In this document: positions 21,626 through 35,600 of the stretch, one piece after another
How the letters are laid out: each line of letters begins with the position of its first letter
Numbering within the stretch: the first letter of the stretch is position 1
Source: Pseudoips prasinana
Lineage: Eukaryota > Arthropoda > Insecta > Lepidoptera > Nolidae
DNA: 64,000 nt
Assembly (NCBI GenBank): GCA_951640165.1
Contig: OX621266.1
Coordinates: forward strand, 5,580,001 to 5,644,000
Direction: 5' to 3'
The notes under the pieces: model-generated
The model's input: the letters and a program-made list of their open reading frames with translations, nothing else
The model's database searches: none
Told to the model about the DNA's origin: nothing
Made by a program: the position numbers and the translations under genes

Positions 21626-24600
21626 TTAAGAAAGGCTATACAGAAACGATAAAAAAAGGAGATGCGTTCTTGAAAAAAAATTGAAATTTGGTCTCAAAAC
21701 CTGTTTTTGAACCAAATTTTTTGCCGAAATATGGGTTATTCATTTTGCAATTGCAATTAACACTAAAAACCGATTTGCGCTTTTGCGTGTAAATTGCTAA
21801 GAAAATACGGTAAAATCAATTTTCTTTAATTTTCTTGGGGCCAGAAGAACATATTATTTCGTGCCCACGCGTAAGGTTCAGTCAGATTACAAATTACAAT
21901 ACAAAAATATTTAGTGTAAAGGCTAAAATTGAAAAAATTGTGTGATGAATTACTGTTTTCTAAAGAAATGTTCCCGAGCTTAGGTGCAATTTTGTTGTTA
22001 AGATTTTGTATGAAAATAAACTATTATGCCAATTTTTTGACGTTTCTGTCGTCCGATTACCGCGAACGGGGTGTCCAAGGACGCGCCTCACCGAGGGCTA
22101 TACAGAAACGATAAAAAAATGCGAAAAGTTCTTGAAAAAAAATTGAAATTTGGTCTAAAAACCTGTTTTTGAACCAAATTTTTTGCCGAAATATGGGTTA
22201 TTCATTTTGCAATTGCAATTAACACTAAAAACCGATTTGCGCTTTTGCGTGTAAATTGCCAAGAAAATACGGTAAAATCAATTTTCTTTAATTTTCTTGG
22301 GGCCAGAAGAACATATTATTTCGTGCCCACGCGTTATGTATAGTCAGATTACAAATTACAATACAAAAATATTTAATGTAAAGGCTAAAATTGAAAAAAT
22401 TGTGTGATGAATTACTGTTTTCTAAAGAAATGTTCCCGAGCTTAGGTGCAATTTTGTTGTTAAGATTTTGTATGAAATTAAACTATTATGCCAATTTTTT
22501 GACGTTTCTGTCGTCCGATTACCGCGAACGGGGTGTCCAAGGACGCGCCTCACCGAGGGCTATACAGAAACGATCAAAAAATGCAAAAAGTTCTCGAAAA
22601 AAAATCGAAATTTGGTCTAAAAACCTGTTTTTGAACCAAATTTTTTGCCGAAATATGGGTTATTCATTTTGCAATTGCAATTAACACTAAAAACCGATTT
22701 GCGCTTTTGCGTGTAAATTGCTAAGAAAATACGGTAAAATCAATTTTCTTTAATTTTCTTGGGGCCAGAAGAACATATTATTTCGTGCCCACGCGTAAGG
22801 TTCAGTCAGATTACAAATTACAATACAAAAATATTTAGTGTAAAGGCTAAAATTGAAAAAATTGTGTGATGAATTACTGTTTTCTAAAGAAATGTTCCCG
22901 AGCTTAGGTGCAATTTGTTGTTAAGATTTTGTATGAAAATAAACTATTATGCCAATTTTTTGACGTTTCTGTCGTCCGATTACCGCGAACGGGGTGTCCA
23001 AGGACGCGCCTTAACAAAGGCTATACAGAAACGATCAAAAAAGGAGATGTGTTCTTGAAAAAAAATTGAAATTTGGTCTCAAAACCTGTTTTTGAACCAA
23101 ATTTTTTGCCGAAATATGGGTTATTCATTTTGCAATTGCAATTAACACTAAAAACCGATTTGCGCTTTTGCGTGTAAATTGCTAAGAAAATACGGTAAAA
23201 TCAATTTTCTTTAATTTTCTTGGGGCCAGAAGAACATATTATTTCGTGCCCACGCGTTATGTATAGTCAGATTACAAATTACAATACAAAAATATTTATT
23301 GTAAAGGCTAAAATTGAAAAAATTGTGTGATGAATTACTGTTTTCTAAAGAAATGTTCCCGAGCTTAGGTGCAATTTTGTTGTTAAGATTTTGTATGAAA
23401 ATAAACTATTATGCCAATTTTTTGACGTTTCTGTCGTCCGATTACCGCGAACGGGGTGTCCAAGGACGCGCCTTAAGAAAGGCTATACAGAAACGATAAA
23501 AAAAGGAGATGTGTTCTTGAAAAAAAATTGAAATTTGGTCTCAAAACCTGTTTTTGAACCAAATTTTTTGCCGAAATATGGGTTATTCATTTTGCAATTG
23601 CAATTAACACTAAAAACCGATTTGCGCTTTTGCGTGTAAATTGCTAAGAAAATACGGTAAAATCAATTTTCTTTAATTTTCTTGGGGCCAGAAGAACATA
23701 TTATTTCGTGCCCACGCGTAAGGTTCAGTCAGATTACAAATTACAATACAAAAATATTTAGTGTAAAGGCTAAAATTGAAAAAATTGTGTGATGAATTAC
23801 TGTTTTCTAAAGAAATGTTCCCGAGCATAGGTGCAATTTGTTGTTAAGATTTTGTATGAAAATAAACTATTATGCCAATTTTTTGACGTTTCTGTCGTCC
23901 GATTACCGCGAACGGGGTGTCCAAGGACGCGCCTTAACAAAGGCTATACAGAAACGATCAAAAAAGGAGATATGTTCTTGAAAAAAAATTGAAATTTGGT
24001 CTCAAAACCTGTTTTTGAACCAAATTTTTTGCCGAAATATGGGTTATTCATTTTGCAATTGCAATTAACACTAAAAACTGACTTGCGCTTTTGCGTGTAA
24101 ATTGCTAAGAAAATACGGGAAAATCGATTTTCTTTAATTTTCTTGGGGCCGGGAGTACATATTTCATGCCTACGCGTTAGGTATAGTCAGATTACAAATT
24201 ACAATACAAAAATATTAAGTGTAAAGGCTAAAATTGAAAAAATTGTGTGATGAATTACTGTTTTCTAAAGAAATGTTCCCGAGCTTAGGTGCAATTTTGT
24301 TGTTAAGATTTTGTATGATAATAAATTATAATGCCAATTTTTTTACGGTTCTTTTGTCCGATTACCGCGAACCGGGTAACCAAGGACGCGCCTCACCAAG
24401 GGCTATACAGAAACGATCCAAAAATGCGAAATGTTCTTGAAAAAAAATTGAAATTTGGTCTAAAAACCTGTTTTTGAACCAAATTTTTTGCCGAAATATG
24501 GGTTATTGATTTTGCAATTGCAATTAACACGCAGAATCGACTTGCGATTTTGCGTGTAAATTGCTAAGAAAATACGGGACAATCGATTTTCTTTAATTTT

Positions 24601-25419
24601 CTTGGGGCCAGAAGAACATATTATTTCGTGCCCACGCGTTATGTATAGTCAGATTACAAATTACAATACAAAAATATTTAGTGTAAAGGCTAAAATTGAA
24701 AAAATTGTGTGATGAATTACTGTTTTCTAAAGAAATGTTCCCGAGCTTAGGTGCAATTTTGTTGTTAAGATTTTGTATGAAAATAAACTATTATGCCAAT
24801 TTTTTGACGTTTCTGTCGTCCGATTACCGCGAACGAGGTGTCCAAGGACGCGCCTTAACAAAGGCTATACAGAAACGATCAAAAAAGGAGATGTGTTCTT
24901 GAAAAAAAATTGAAATTTGGTCTCAAAACCTGTTTTTGAACCAAATTTTTTGCCGAAATATGGGTTATTCATTTTGCAATTGCAATTAACACTAAAAACC
25001 GATTTGCGCTTTTGCGTGTAAATTGCTAAGAAAATACGGTAAAATCAATTTTCTTTAATTTTCTTGGGGCCAGAAGAACATATTATTTCGTGCCCACGCG
25101 TTAGGTTCAGTCAGATTACAAATTACAATACAAAAATATTTAGTGTAAAGGCTAAAATTGAAAAAATTGTGTGATGAATTACTGTTTTCTAAAGAAATGT
25201 TCCCGAGCTTAGGTGCAATTTTGTTGTTAAGATTTTGTATGAAAATAAACTATTATGCCAATTTTTTGACTGTACTTTAGTCCGATTCACGCGAATGGGA
25301 TTTATAGGGACGCGCCTCACCGAAGACTATACAGAAACGATCAAAAAAGGAGATGTGTTCTTGAAAAAAAATTTAAATTTGGTCTCATAACCTGTTTTTG
25401 AACCAAATTTTTTGCCGAA
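21626..25419 (+). repeat. Satellite segment between blocks A and B
   Basis: Eight to nine monomers not shared in order with the blocks. The monomers around 22853 and 23774 both carry a 2-bp deletion in the TTTTGTTG run and lie two units apart, which suggests a local dimer duplication. The unit at 23314 shares the rare ATTGTAAAGG word with the first unit of the array at 12868. It ends at an abrupt splice at 25419/25420. Confidence 0.8.
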
Positions 25420-28400
25420 AGTCGTCCGATTACCGCGAACGGGGTGTCCAAGGACGCGCCTTAAGAAAGGCTATACAGAAACGATAAAAAAAGGAGATGT
25501 GTTCTTGAAAAAAAATTGAAATTTGGTCTCAAAACCTGTTTTTGAACCAAATTTTTTGCCGAAATATGGGTTATTCATTTTGCAATTGCAATTAACACTA
25601 AAAACCGATTTGCGCTTTTGCGTGTAAATTGCTAAGAAAATACGGTAAAATCAATTTTCTTTAATTTTCTTGGGGCCAGAAGAACATATTATTTCGTGCC
25701 CACGCGTAAGGTTCAGTCAGATTACAAATTACAATACAAAAATATTTAGTGTAAAGGCTAAAATTGAAAAAATTGTGTGATGAATTACTGTTTTCTAAAG
25801 AAATGTTCCCGAGCTTAGGTGCAATTTTGTTGTTAAGATTTTGTATGAAAATAAACTATTATGCCAATTTTTTGACGTTTCTGTCGTCCGATTACCGCGA
25901 ACGGGGTGTCCAAGGACGCGCCTCACCGAGGGCTATACAGAAACGATAAAAAAATGCGAAAAGTTCTTGAAAAAAAATTGAAAATTTTGTCTAAAAACCT
26001 ATTTTTGAACCAAATTTTTTGCCGAAATATGGGTTATTCATTTTGCAATTGCAATTAACACTAAAAACTGACTTGCGCTTTTGCGTGTAAATTGCTAAGA
26101 AAATACGGGAAAATCGATTTTCTTTAATTTTCTTGGGGCCGGGAGTACATATTTCATGCCTACGCGTTAGGTATAGTCAGATTACAAATTACAATACAAA
26201 AATATTAAGTGTAAAGGCTAAAATTGTAAAAATTGTGTGATGAATTACTGTTTTCTAAAGAAATGTTCCCGAGCTTAGGTGCAATTTTGTTGTTAAGATT
26301 TTGTATGATAATAAATTATAATGCCAATTTTTTTACGGTTCTTTCGTCCGATTACCGCGAACCGGGTAACCAAGGACGCGCCTCACCAAGGGCTATACAG
26401 AAACGATCCAAAAATGCGAAATGTTCTTGAAAAAAAATTGAAATTTGGTCTAAAAACCTGTTTTTGAACCAAATTTTTTGCCGAAATATGGGTTATTGAT
26501 TTTGCAATTGCAATTAACACGCAGAATCGACTTGCGATTTTGCGTGTAAATTGCTAAGAAAATACGGGACAATCGATTTTCTTTAATTTTCTTGGGGCCA
26601 GAAGAACATATTATTTCGTGCCCACGCGTTATGTATAGTCAGATTACAAATTACAATACAAAAATATTTAGTGTAAAGGCTAAAATTGAAAAAATTGTGT
26701 GATGAATTACTGTTTTCTAAAGAAATGTTCCCGAGCTTAGGTGCAATTTTGTTGTTAAGATTTTGTATGAAAATAAACTATTATGCCAATTTTTTGACGT
26801 TTCTGTCGTCCGATTACCGCGAACGAGGTGTCCAAGGACGCGCCTTAACAAAGGCTATACAGAAACGATCGAAAAACGAGATGTGTCCTTGAAAAAAATT
26901 TGAAATTTGGTCTAAAAACCTGTTTTTGAACCAAATTTTTTGCCGAAATATGGGTTATTCATTTTGCAATTGCAATTAACACTAAAAACCGATTTGCGCT
27001 TTAGCGTGTAAATTGCTAAGAAAATACGGTAAAATCAATTTTCTTTAATTTTCTTGGGGCCAGAAGAACATTTTATTTCGTGCCCACGCGTTAGGTATAG
27101 TCAGATTACAAATTACAATACAAAAATATTTAGTGTAAAGGCTAAAATTGAAAAAATTGTGTGATGAATTACTGTTTTCTAAAGAAATGTTCCCGAGCTT
27201 AGGTGCAATTTTGTTGTTAAGATTTTGTATGAAAATAAACTATTATGCCAATTTTTTGACTGTACTTTAGTCCGATTAACGCGAATGGGATTTATAGGGA
27301 CGCGCCTCACCGAAGACTATACAGAAACGATCAAAAAAGGAGATGTGTTCTTGAAAAAAAATTGAAATTTGGTCTCAAAACCTGTTTTTGAACCAAATTT
27401 TTTGCCGAAATATGGGTTATTCATTTTGCAATTGCAATTAACACTAAAAACCGATTTGCGCTTTTGCGTGTAAATTGCTAAGAAAATACGGTAAAATCAA
27501 TTTTCTTTAATTTTCTTGGGGCCAGAAGAACATATTATTTCGTGCCCACGCGTTAGGTATAGTCAGATTACAAATTACAATACAAAAATATTTAGTGTAA
27601 AGGCTAAAATTGAAAAAATTGTGTGATGAATTACTGTTTTCTAAAGAAATGTTCCCGAGCTTAGGTGCAATTTGTTGTTAAGATTTTGTATGAAAATAAA
27701 CTATTATGCCAATTTTTTGACGTTTCTGTCGTCCGATTACCGCGAACGGGGTGTCCAAGGACGCGCCTTAACAAAGGCTATACAGACACGATCAAAAAAG
27801 TAGATGTGTTCTTGAAAAAAAATTGAAATTTGGTCTCAAAACCTGTTTTTGAACCAAATTTTTTGCCGAAATATGGGTTATTCATTTTGCAATTGCAATT
27901 AACACGCAGAATCGACTTGCGGTTTTGCGTGTAAATTGCTAAGAAAATACGGGAAAATCAATTTTCTTTAATTTTCTTGGGGCCAGGAGAACATATTTTT
28001 TCGTGCCCACGGGTTATGTATAGTCAGATTACAAATTACAATACAAAAATATTTAGTGTAAAGGCTAAAATTGAAAAAATTGTGTGATGAATTACTGTTT
28101 TCTAAAGAAATGTTCCCGAGCTTAGGTGCAATTTTGTTGTTAAGATTTTGTATGAAAATAAACTATTATGCCAATTTTTTGACGTCTCTGTCGTCCGATT
28201 ACCGCGAACGGGGTGTCCAAGGACGCGCCTCACCGTGGGCTATACAGAAACGATAAAAAAATGCGAAAATTTCTTGAAAATAAATTTAAATTTTGTCTAA
28301 AAACCTGTTTTTGAACCAAATTTTTTGCCGAAATATGGGTTATTCATTTTGCAATTGCAATTAACACTAAAAACTGACTTGCGCTTTTGCGTGTAAATTG

Positions 28401-31400
28401 CTAAGAAAATACGGGAAAATCGATTTTCTTTAATTTTCTTGGGGCCGGGAGTACATATTTCATGCCTACGCGTTAGGTTTAGTCAGATTACAAATTACAA
28501 TACAAAAATATTAAGTGTAAAGGCTAAAATTGAAAAAATTGTGTGATGAATTACTGTTTTCTAAAGAAATGTTCCCGAGCTTAGGTGCAATTTTGTTGTT
28601 AAGATTTTGTATGAAAATAAACTATTATGCCAATTTTTTGACTGTACTTTAGTCCGATTAACGCGAATGGGATTTATAGGGACGCGCCTCACCGAAGACT
28701 ATACAGAAACGATCAAAAAAGGAGATGTGTTCTTGAAAAAAAATTGAAATTTGGTCTCAAAACCTGTTTTTGAACCAAATTTTGAGCGAAATATGGGTTA
28801 TTCATTTTGCAATTGCAATTAACACTAAAAACCGATTTGCGCTTTTGCGTGTAAATTGCTAAGAAAATACGGTAAAATCAATTTTCTTTAATTTTCTTGG
28901 GGCCAGGAGAACATATTATTTCGTGCCCACGCGTTATGTATAGTCAGATTACGAATTACAATACAAAAATATTTAATGTAAAGGCTAAAATTGAAAAAAT
29001 TGTGTGATGAATTACAGTTTTCTAAAGAAATGTTCCCGAGCTTAGGTGCAATTTTGTTGTTAAGATTTTGTATGAAAATAAACTATTATGCCAATTTTTT
29101 GACGTTTCTGTCGTCCGATTACCGCGAACGGGGTGTCCAAGGACGCGCCTTAACAAAGGCTATACAGAAACGATCAAAAAATGCGAAAAGTTCTTGAAAA
29201 AAAATTGAAATTTGGTCTTAAAACCTGTTTTTGAACCAAATTTTTTGCCGAAATATGGGTTATTCATTTTGCAATTGCAATTAACACTAAAAACTGACTT
29301 GCGATTTTGCGTGTAAATTGCTAAGAAAATACGGGAAAATCAATTTTCTTTAATTTTCTTGGGGCCAGGAGAACATATTTTTTCGTGCCCACGGGTTATG
29401 TTTAGTCAGATTACAAATTACAATACAAAAATATTTAGTGTAAAGGCTAAAATTGAAAAAATTGTGTGATGAATTACTGTTTTCTAAAGAAATGTTCCCG
29501 AGCTTAGGTGCAATTTCGTTGTTAAGATTTTGTATGATAATAAACTATAATGCCAATTTTTTTACGGTTCTTTCGTCCGATTACCGCGAACCGGGTAACC
29601 AAGGACGCGCCTCACCAAGGGCTATACAGAAACGATCCAAAAATGCGAAATGTTCTTGAAAAAAAATTGAAATTTGGTCTAAAAACCTGTTTTTGAACCA
29701 AATTTTTTGCCGAAATATGGGTTATTGATTTTGCAATTGCAATTAACACGCAGAATCGACTTGCGATTTTGCGTGTAAATTGCTAAGAAAATACGGGACA
29801 ATCGATTTTCTTTAATTTTCTTGGGGCCAGAAGAACATATTATTTCGTGCCCACGCGTTTGGTATAGTCAGATTACAAATAACAATACAAAAAAATTAAG
29901 TTTTAAGGCTAAAATTTAACAAATTGTGTGATGAATTACTGTTTTCTAAAGAAATGTTCCCGAGCTTAGGTGCAATTTTGTTGTTAAGATTTTGTATGAA
30001 AATAAACTATTATGCCAATTTTTTGACGGTACTTTCGTCCGATTACCGCGAACGGGATTTATAGGGACGCGCCTCACCAAAGGCTATACAGAAACGATCA
30101 AAAAACAAGGGGTGTCCTTGAAAAAAAATTGAAAGTTGGTGTAAAAACCTGTTTTAGAACCAATTTTTTTGCCGAAATATGCGTTATTCATTTTACAATT
30201 GCAATTAACACGCAGAATCGACTTGCGGTTTTGCGTGTGAATTGCTAAGAAAATACGGGAAAATCGATTTTCTTTAATTTTCTTGGGGCCGGGAGTACAT
30301 ATTTCATGCCTACGCGTTAGGTATAGTCAGATTACAAATTACAATACAAAAATATTTGGTGTAAAGGCTAAAATTGAAAAAATTGTGTGATGAATTACTG
30401 TTTTCTAAAGAAATGTTCCCGAGCTTAGGTGCAATTTTGTTGTTAAGATTTTGTATGAAAATAAACTATTATGCCAATTTTTTGAAGTTTCTGTTGTCCG
30501 ATTACCGCGAACGGGGTGTCCAAGGACGCGCCTCAACGAAAGCTATACAGAAACGATCAAAAAAGGAGATGTGTTCTTGAAAAAAATTTGAAATTTGGTC
30601 TAAATACCTGTTTTTGAACCAATTTTTTTGCCGAAATATGGGTTATTCATTTTGCAATTGCAATTAACACTAAAAACCGACTTGCGCTTTTGCGTGTAAA
30701 TTGCTAAGAAAATACGGTTAAATCAATTTTCTTTAATTTTCTTGGGGCCAGAAGAACATATTATTTCGTGCCCACGCGTTATGTATAGTCAGATTACAAA
30801 TTACAATACAAAAATATTAAGTGTAAAGGCTAAAATTGAAAAAATTGTGTGATGAATTACTGTTTTCTAAAGAAATGTTCCCGAGCTTAGGTGCAATTTT
30901 GTTGTTAAGATTTTGTATGAAAATAAACTATTATGCCAATTTTTTGACGTTTCTGTCGTCCGATTACCGCGAACGGGGTGTCCAAGGACGCGCCTTAACA
31001 AAGGCTATACAGAAACGATAAAAAAAGGAGATGTGTTCTTGAAAAAAAATTGAAATTTGGTCTCAAAACCTGTTTTTGAACCAAATTTTTTGCCGAAATA
31101 TGGGTTATTCATTTTGCAATTGCAATTAACACTTAAAACCGACTTGCACTTTTGCGTGTAAATTGCTAAGAAAATACGGTAAAATCAATTTTCTTTAATT
31201 TTCTTGGGGCCAGAAGAACATTTTATTTCGTGCTTACGCGTTATGTATAGTCAGATTACAAATTACAATACAAAAATATTTAGTGTAAAGGCTAAAATTT
31301 AAAAAATTGTGTGATGAATTACTGTTTTCTAAAGAAATGTTCCCGAGCTTAGGTGCAATTTTGTTGTTAAGATTTTGTATGAAAATAAACTATTATGCCA

Positions 31401-32650
31401 ATTTTTTGACGTTTCTGTCGTCCGATTACCGCGAACGGGGTGTCCAAGGACGCGCCTCACCGAGGGCTATACAGAAACGATAAAAAAATGCGAAAAGTTC
31501 TTGAAAAAAAATTGAAAATTTTGTCTCCTGTTTTTGAACCAAATTTTTTGCCGAAATATGGGTTATTCATTTTGCAATTGCAATTAACACTAAAAACTGA
31601 CTTGCGCTTTTGCGTGTAAATTGCTAAGAAAATACGGGAAAATCGATTTTCTTTAATTTCCTTGGGGCCGGGAGTACATATTTCATGCCTACGCGTTAGG
31701 TATAGTCAGATTACAAATTACAATACAAAAATATTAAGTGTAAAGGCTAAAATTGAAAAAATTGTGTGATGAATAACTGTTTTCTAAAGAAATGTTCCCG
31801 AGCTTAGGTGCAATTTTGTTGTTAAGATTTTGTATGAAAATAAACTATTATGCCAATTTTTTGACGTTTCTGTCGTCCGATTACCGCGAACGGGGTGTCC
31901 AAGGACGCGACTTAACAAAGGCTATACAGAAACGATAAAAAAAGGAGATGTGTTCTTGAAAAAAAATTGAAATTTGGTCTCAAAACCTGTTTTTGAACCA
32001 AATTTTTTGCCGAAATATGGGTTATTCATTTTGCAATTGCAATTAACACTAAAAACCGATTTGCGCTTTTGCGTGTAAATTGCTAAGAAAATACGGGAAA
32101 ATCAATTTTCTTTAATTTTCTTGGGGCCAGAAGAACATATTATTTCGTGCCCACGCGTTAGGTATAGTCAGATTACAAATTACAATACAAAAATATTTAG
32201 TGTAAAGGCTATTTAGTGTAAAGGCTATACAGAAACGATCCAAAAATGCGAAATGTTCTTGAAAAAAAATTGAAATTTGGTCTAAAAACCTGTTTTTGAA
32301 CCAAATTTTTTGCCGAAATATGGTTTATTGATTTTGCAATTGCAATTAACACGCAGAATCGACTTGCGATTTTGCGTGTAAATTGCTAAGAAAATACGGG
32401 AAAATCGATTTTCTTTAATTTTATTGGGGCCGGAAGAACATATTATTTCGTGCCCACGCGTTTGGTTTAGTCAGATTACAAATTACAATACAAAAATATT
32501 TAGTGTTAAGGCTAAAATTTAAAAAATTGTGTGATGAATTACTGTTTTCTAAAGAAATGTTCCCGAGCTTAGGTGCAATTTTGTTGTTAAGATTTTGTAT
32601 GAAAATAAACTATTATGCCAATTTTTTGACGTTTCTGTCGTCCGATTACC
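25420..32650 (+). repeat. Higher-order repeat block B
   Basis: Copy of block A at an offset of 12434 bp. The left edge is sharp: a monomer stops after GCCGAAA and continues with GTCGTCCG from the middle of another unit, a recombination joint. The right edge is where block A reads GGGATTTATAGGG and B switches to a GGGGTGTCC-type unit (about 32655). Blocks B and C are adjacent with a period of 6753 bp. Confidence 0.9.
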
Positions 32651-35600
32651 GCGAACGGGGTGTCCAAGGACGCGCCTTAAGAAAGGCTATACAGAAACGA
32701 TAAAAAAAGGAGATGTGTTCTTGAAAAAAAATTGAAATTTGGTCTCAAAACCTGTTTTTGAACCAAATTTTTTGCCGAAATATGGGTTATTCATTTTGCA
32801 ATTGCAATTAACACTAAAAACTGACTTGCGCTTTTGCGTGTAAATTGCTAAGAAAATACGGGAAAATCGATTTTCTTTAATTTTCTTGGGGCCGGGAGTA
32901 CATATTTCATGCCTACGCGTTAGGTATAGTCAGATTACAAATTACAATACAAAAATATTAAGTGTAAAGGCTAAAATTGTAAAAATTGTGTGATGAATTA
33001 CTGTTTTCTAAAGAAATGTTCCCGAGCTTAGGTGCAATTTTGTTGTTAAGATTTTGTATGATAATAAATTATAATGCCAATTTTTTTACGGTTCTTTCGT
33101 CCGATTACCGCGAACCGGGTAACCAAGGACGCGCCTCACCAAGGGCTATACAGAAACGATCCAAAAATGCGAAATGTTCTTGAAAAAAAATTGAAATTTG
33201 GTCTAAAAACCTGTTTTTGAACCAAATTTTTTGCCGAAATATGGGTTATTGATTTTGCAATTGCAATTAACACGCAGAATCGACTTGCGATTTTGCGTGT
33301 AAATTGCTAAGAAAATACGGGACAATCGATTTTCTTTAATTTTCTTGGGGCCAGAAGAACATATTATTTCGTGCCCACGCGTTATGTATAGTCAGATTAC
33401 AAATTACAATACAAAAATATTTAGTGTAAAGGCTAAAATTGAAAAAATTGTGTGATGAATTACTGTTTTCTAAAGAAATGTTCCCGAGCTTAGGTGCAAT
33501 TTTGTTGTTAAGATTTTGTATGAAAATAAACTATTATGCCAATTTTTTGACGTTTCTGTCGTCCGATTACCGCGAACGAGGTGTCCAAGGACGCGCCTTA
33601 ACAAAGGCTATACAGAAACGATCGAAAAACGAGATGTGTCCTTGAAAAAAATTTGAAATTTGGTCTAAAAACCTGTTTTTGAACCAAATTTTTTGCCGAA
33701 ATATGGGTTATTCATTTTGCAATTGCAATTAACACTAAAAACCGATTTGCGCTTTAGCGTGTAAATTGCTAAGAAAATACGGTAAAATCAATTTTCTTTA
33801 ATTTTCTTGGGGCCAGAAGAACATTTTATTTCGTGCCCACGCGTTAGGTATAGTCAGATTACAAATTACAATACAAAAATATTTAGTGTAAAGGCTAAAA
33901 TTGAAAAAATTGTGTGATGAATTACTGTTTTCTAAAGAAATGTTCCCGAGCTTAGGTGCAATTTTGTTGTTAAGATTTTGTATGAAAATAAACTATTATG
34001 CCAATTTTTTGACTGTACTTTAGTCCGATTAACGCGAATGGGATTTATAGGGACGCGCCTCACCGAAGACTATACAGAAACGATCAAAAAAGGAGATGTG
34101 TTCTTGAAAAAAAATTGAAATTTGGTCTCAAAACCTGTTTTTGAACCAAATTTTTTGCCGAAATATGGGTTATTCATTTTGCAATTGCAATTAACACTAA
34201 AAACCGATTTGCGCTTTTGCGTGTAAATTGCTAAGAAAATACGGTAAAATCAATTTTCTTTAATTTTCTTGGGGCCAGAAGAACATATTATTTCGTGCCC
34301 ACGCGTTAGGTATAGTCAGATTACAAATTACAATACAAAAATATTTAGTGTAAAGGCTAAAATTGAAAAAATTGTGTGATGAATTACTGTTTTCTAAAGA
34401 AATGTTCCCGAGCTTAGGTGCAATTTGTTGTTAAGATTTTGTATGAAAATAAACTATTATGCCAATTTTTTGACGTTTCTGTCGTCCGATTACCGCGAAC
34501 GGGGTGTCCAAGGACGCGCCTTAACAAAGGCTATACAGACACGATCAAAAAAGTAGATGTGTTCTTGAAAAAAAATTGAAATTTGGTCTCAAAACCTGTT
34601 TTTGAACCAAATTTTTTGCCGAAATATGGGTTATTCATTTTGCAATTGCAATTAACACGCAGAATCGACTTGCGGTTTTGCGTGTAAATTGCTAAGAAAA
34701 TACGGGAAAATCAATTTTCTTTAATTTTCTTGGGGCCAGGAGAACATATTTTTTCGTGCCCACGGGTTATGTATAGTCAGATTACAAATTACAATACAAA
34801 AATATTTAGTGTAAAGGCTAAAATTGAAAAAATTGTGTGATGAATTACTGTTTTCTAAAGAAATGTTCCCGAGCTTAGGTGCAATTTTGTTGTTAAGATT
34901 TTGTATGAAAATAAACTATTATGCCAATTTTTTGACGTCTCTGTCGTCCGATTACCGCGAACGGGGTGTCCAAGGACGCGCCTCACCGTGGGCTATACAG
35001 AAACGATAAAAAAATGCGAAAATTTCTTGAAAATAAATTTAAATTTTGTCTAAAAACCTGTTTTTGAACCAAATTTTTTGCCGAAATATGGGTTATTCAT
35101 TTTGCAATTGCAATTAACACTAAAAACTGACTTGCGCTTTTGCGTGTAAATTGCTAAGAAAATACGGGAAAATCGATTTTCTTTAATTTTCTTGGGGCCG
35201 GGAGTACATATTTCATGCCTACGCGTTAGGTTTAGTCAGATTACAAATTACAATACAAAAATATTAAGTGTAAAGGCTAAAATTGAAAAAATTGTGTGAT
35301 GAATTACTGTTTTCTAAAGAAATGTTCCCGAGCTTAGGTGCAATTTTGTTGTTAAGATTTTGTATGAAAATAAACTATTATGCCAATTTTTTGACTGTAC
35401 TTTAGTCCGATTAACGCGAATGGGATTTATAGGGACGCGCCTCACCGAAGACTATACAGAAACGATCAAAAAAGGAGATGTGTTCTTGAAAAAAAATTGA
35501 AATTTGGTCTCAAAACCTGTTTTTGAACCAAATTTTGAGCGAAATATGGGTTATTCATTTTGCAATTGCAATTAACACTAAAAACCGATTTGCGCTTTTG

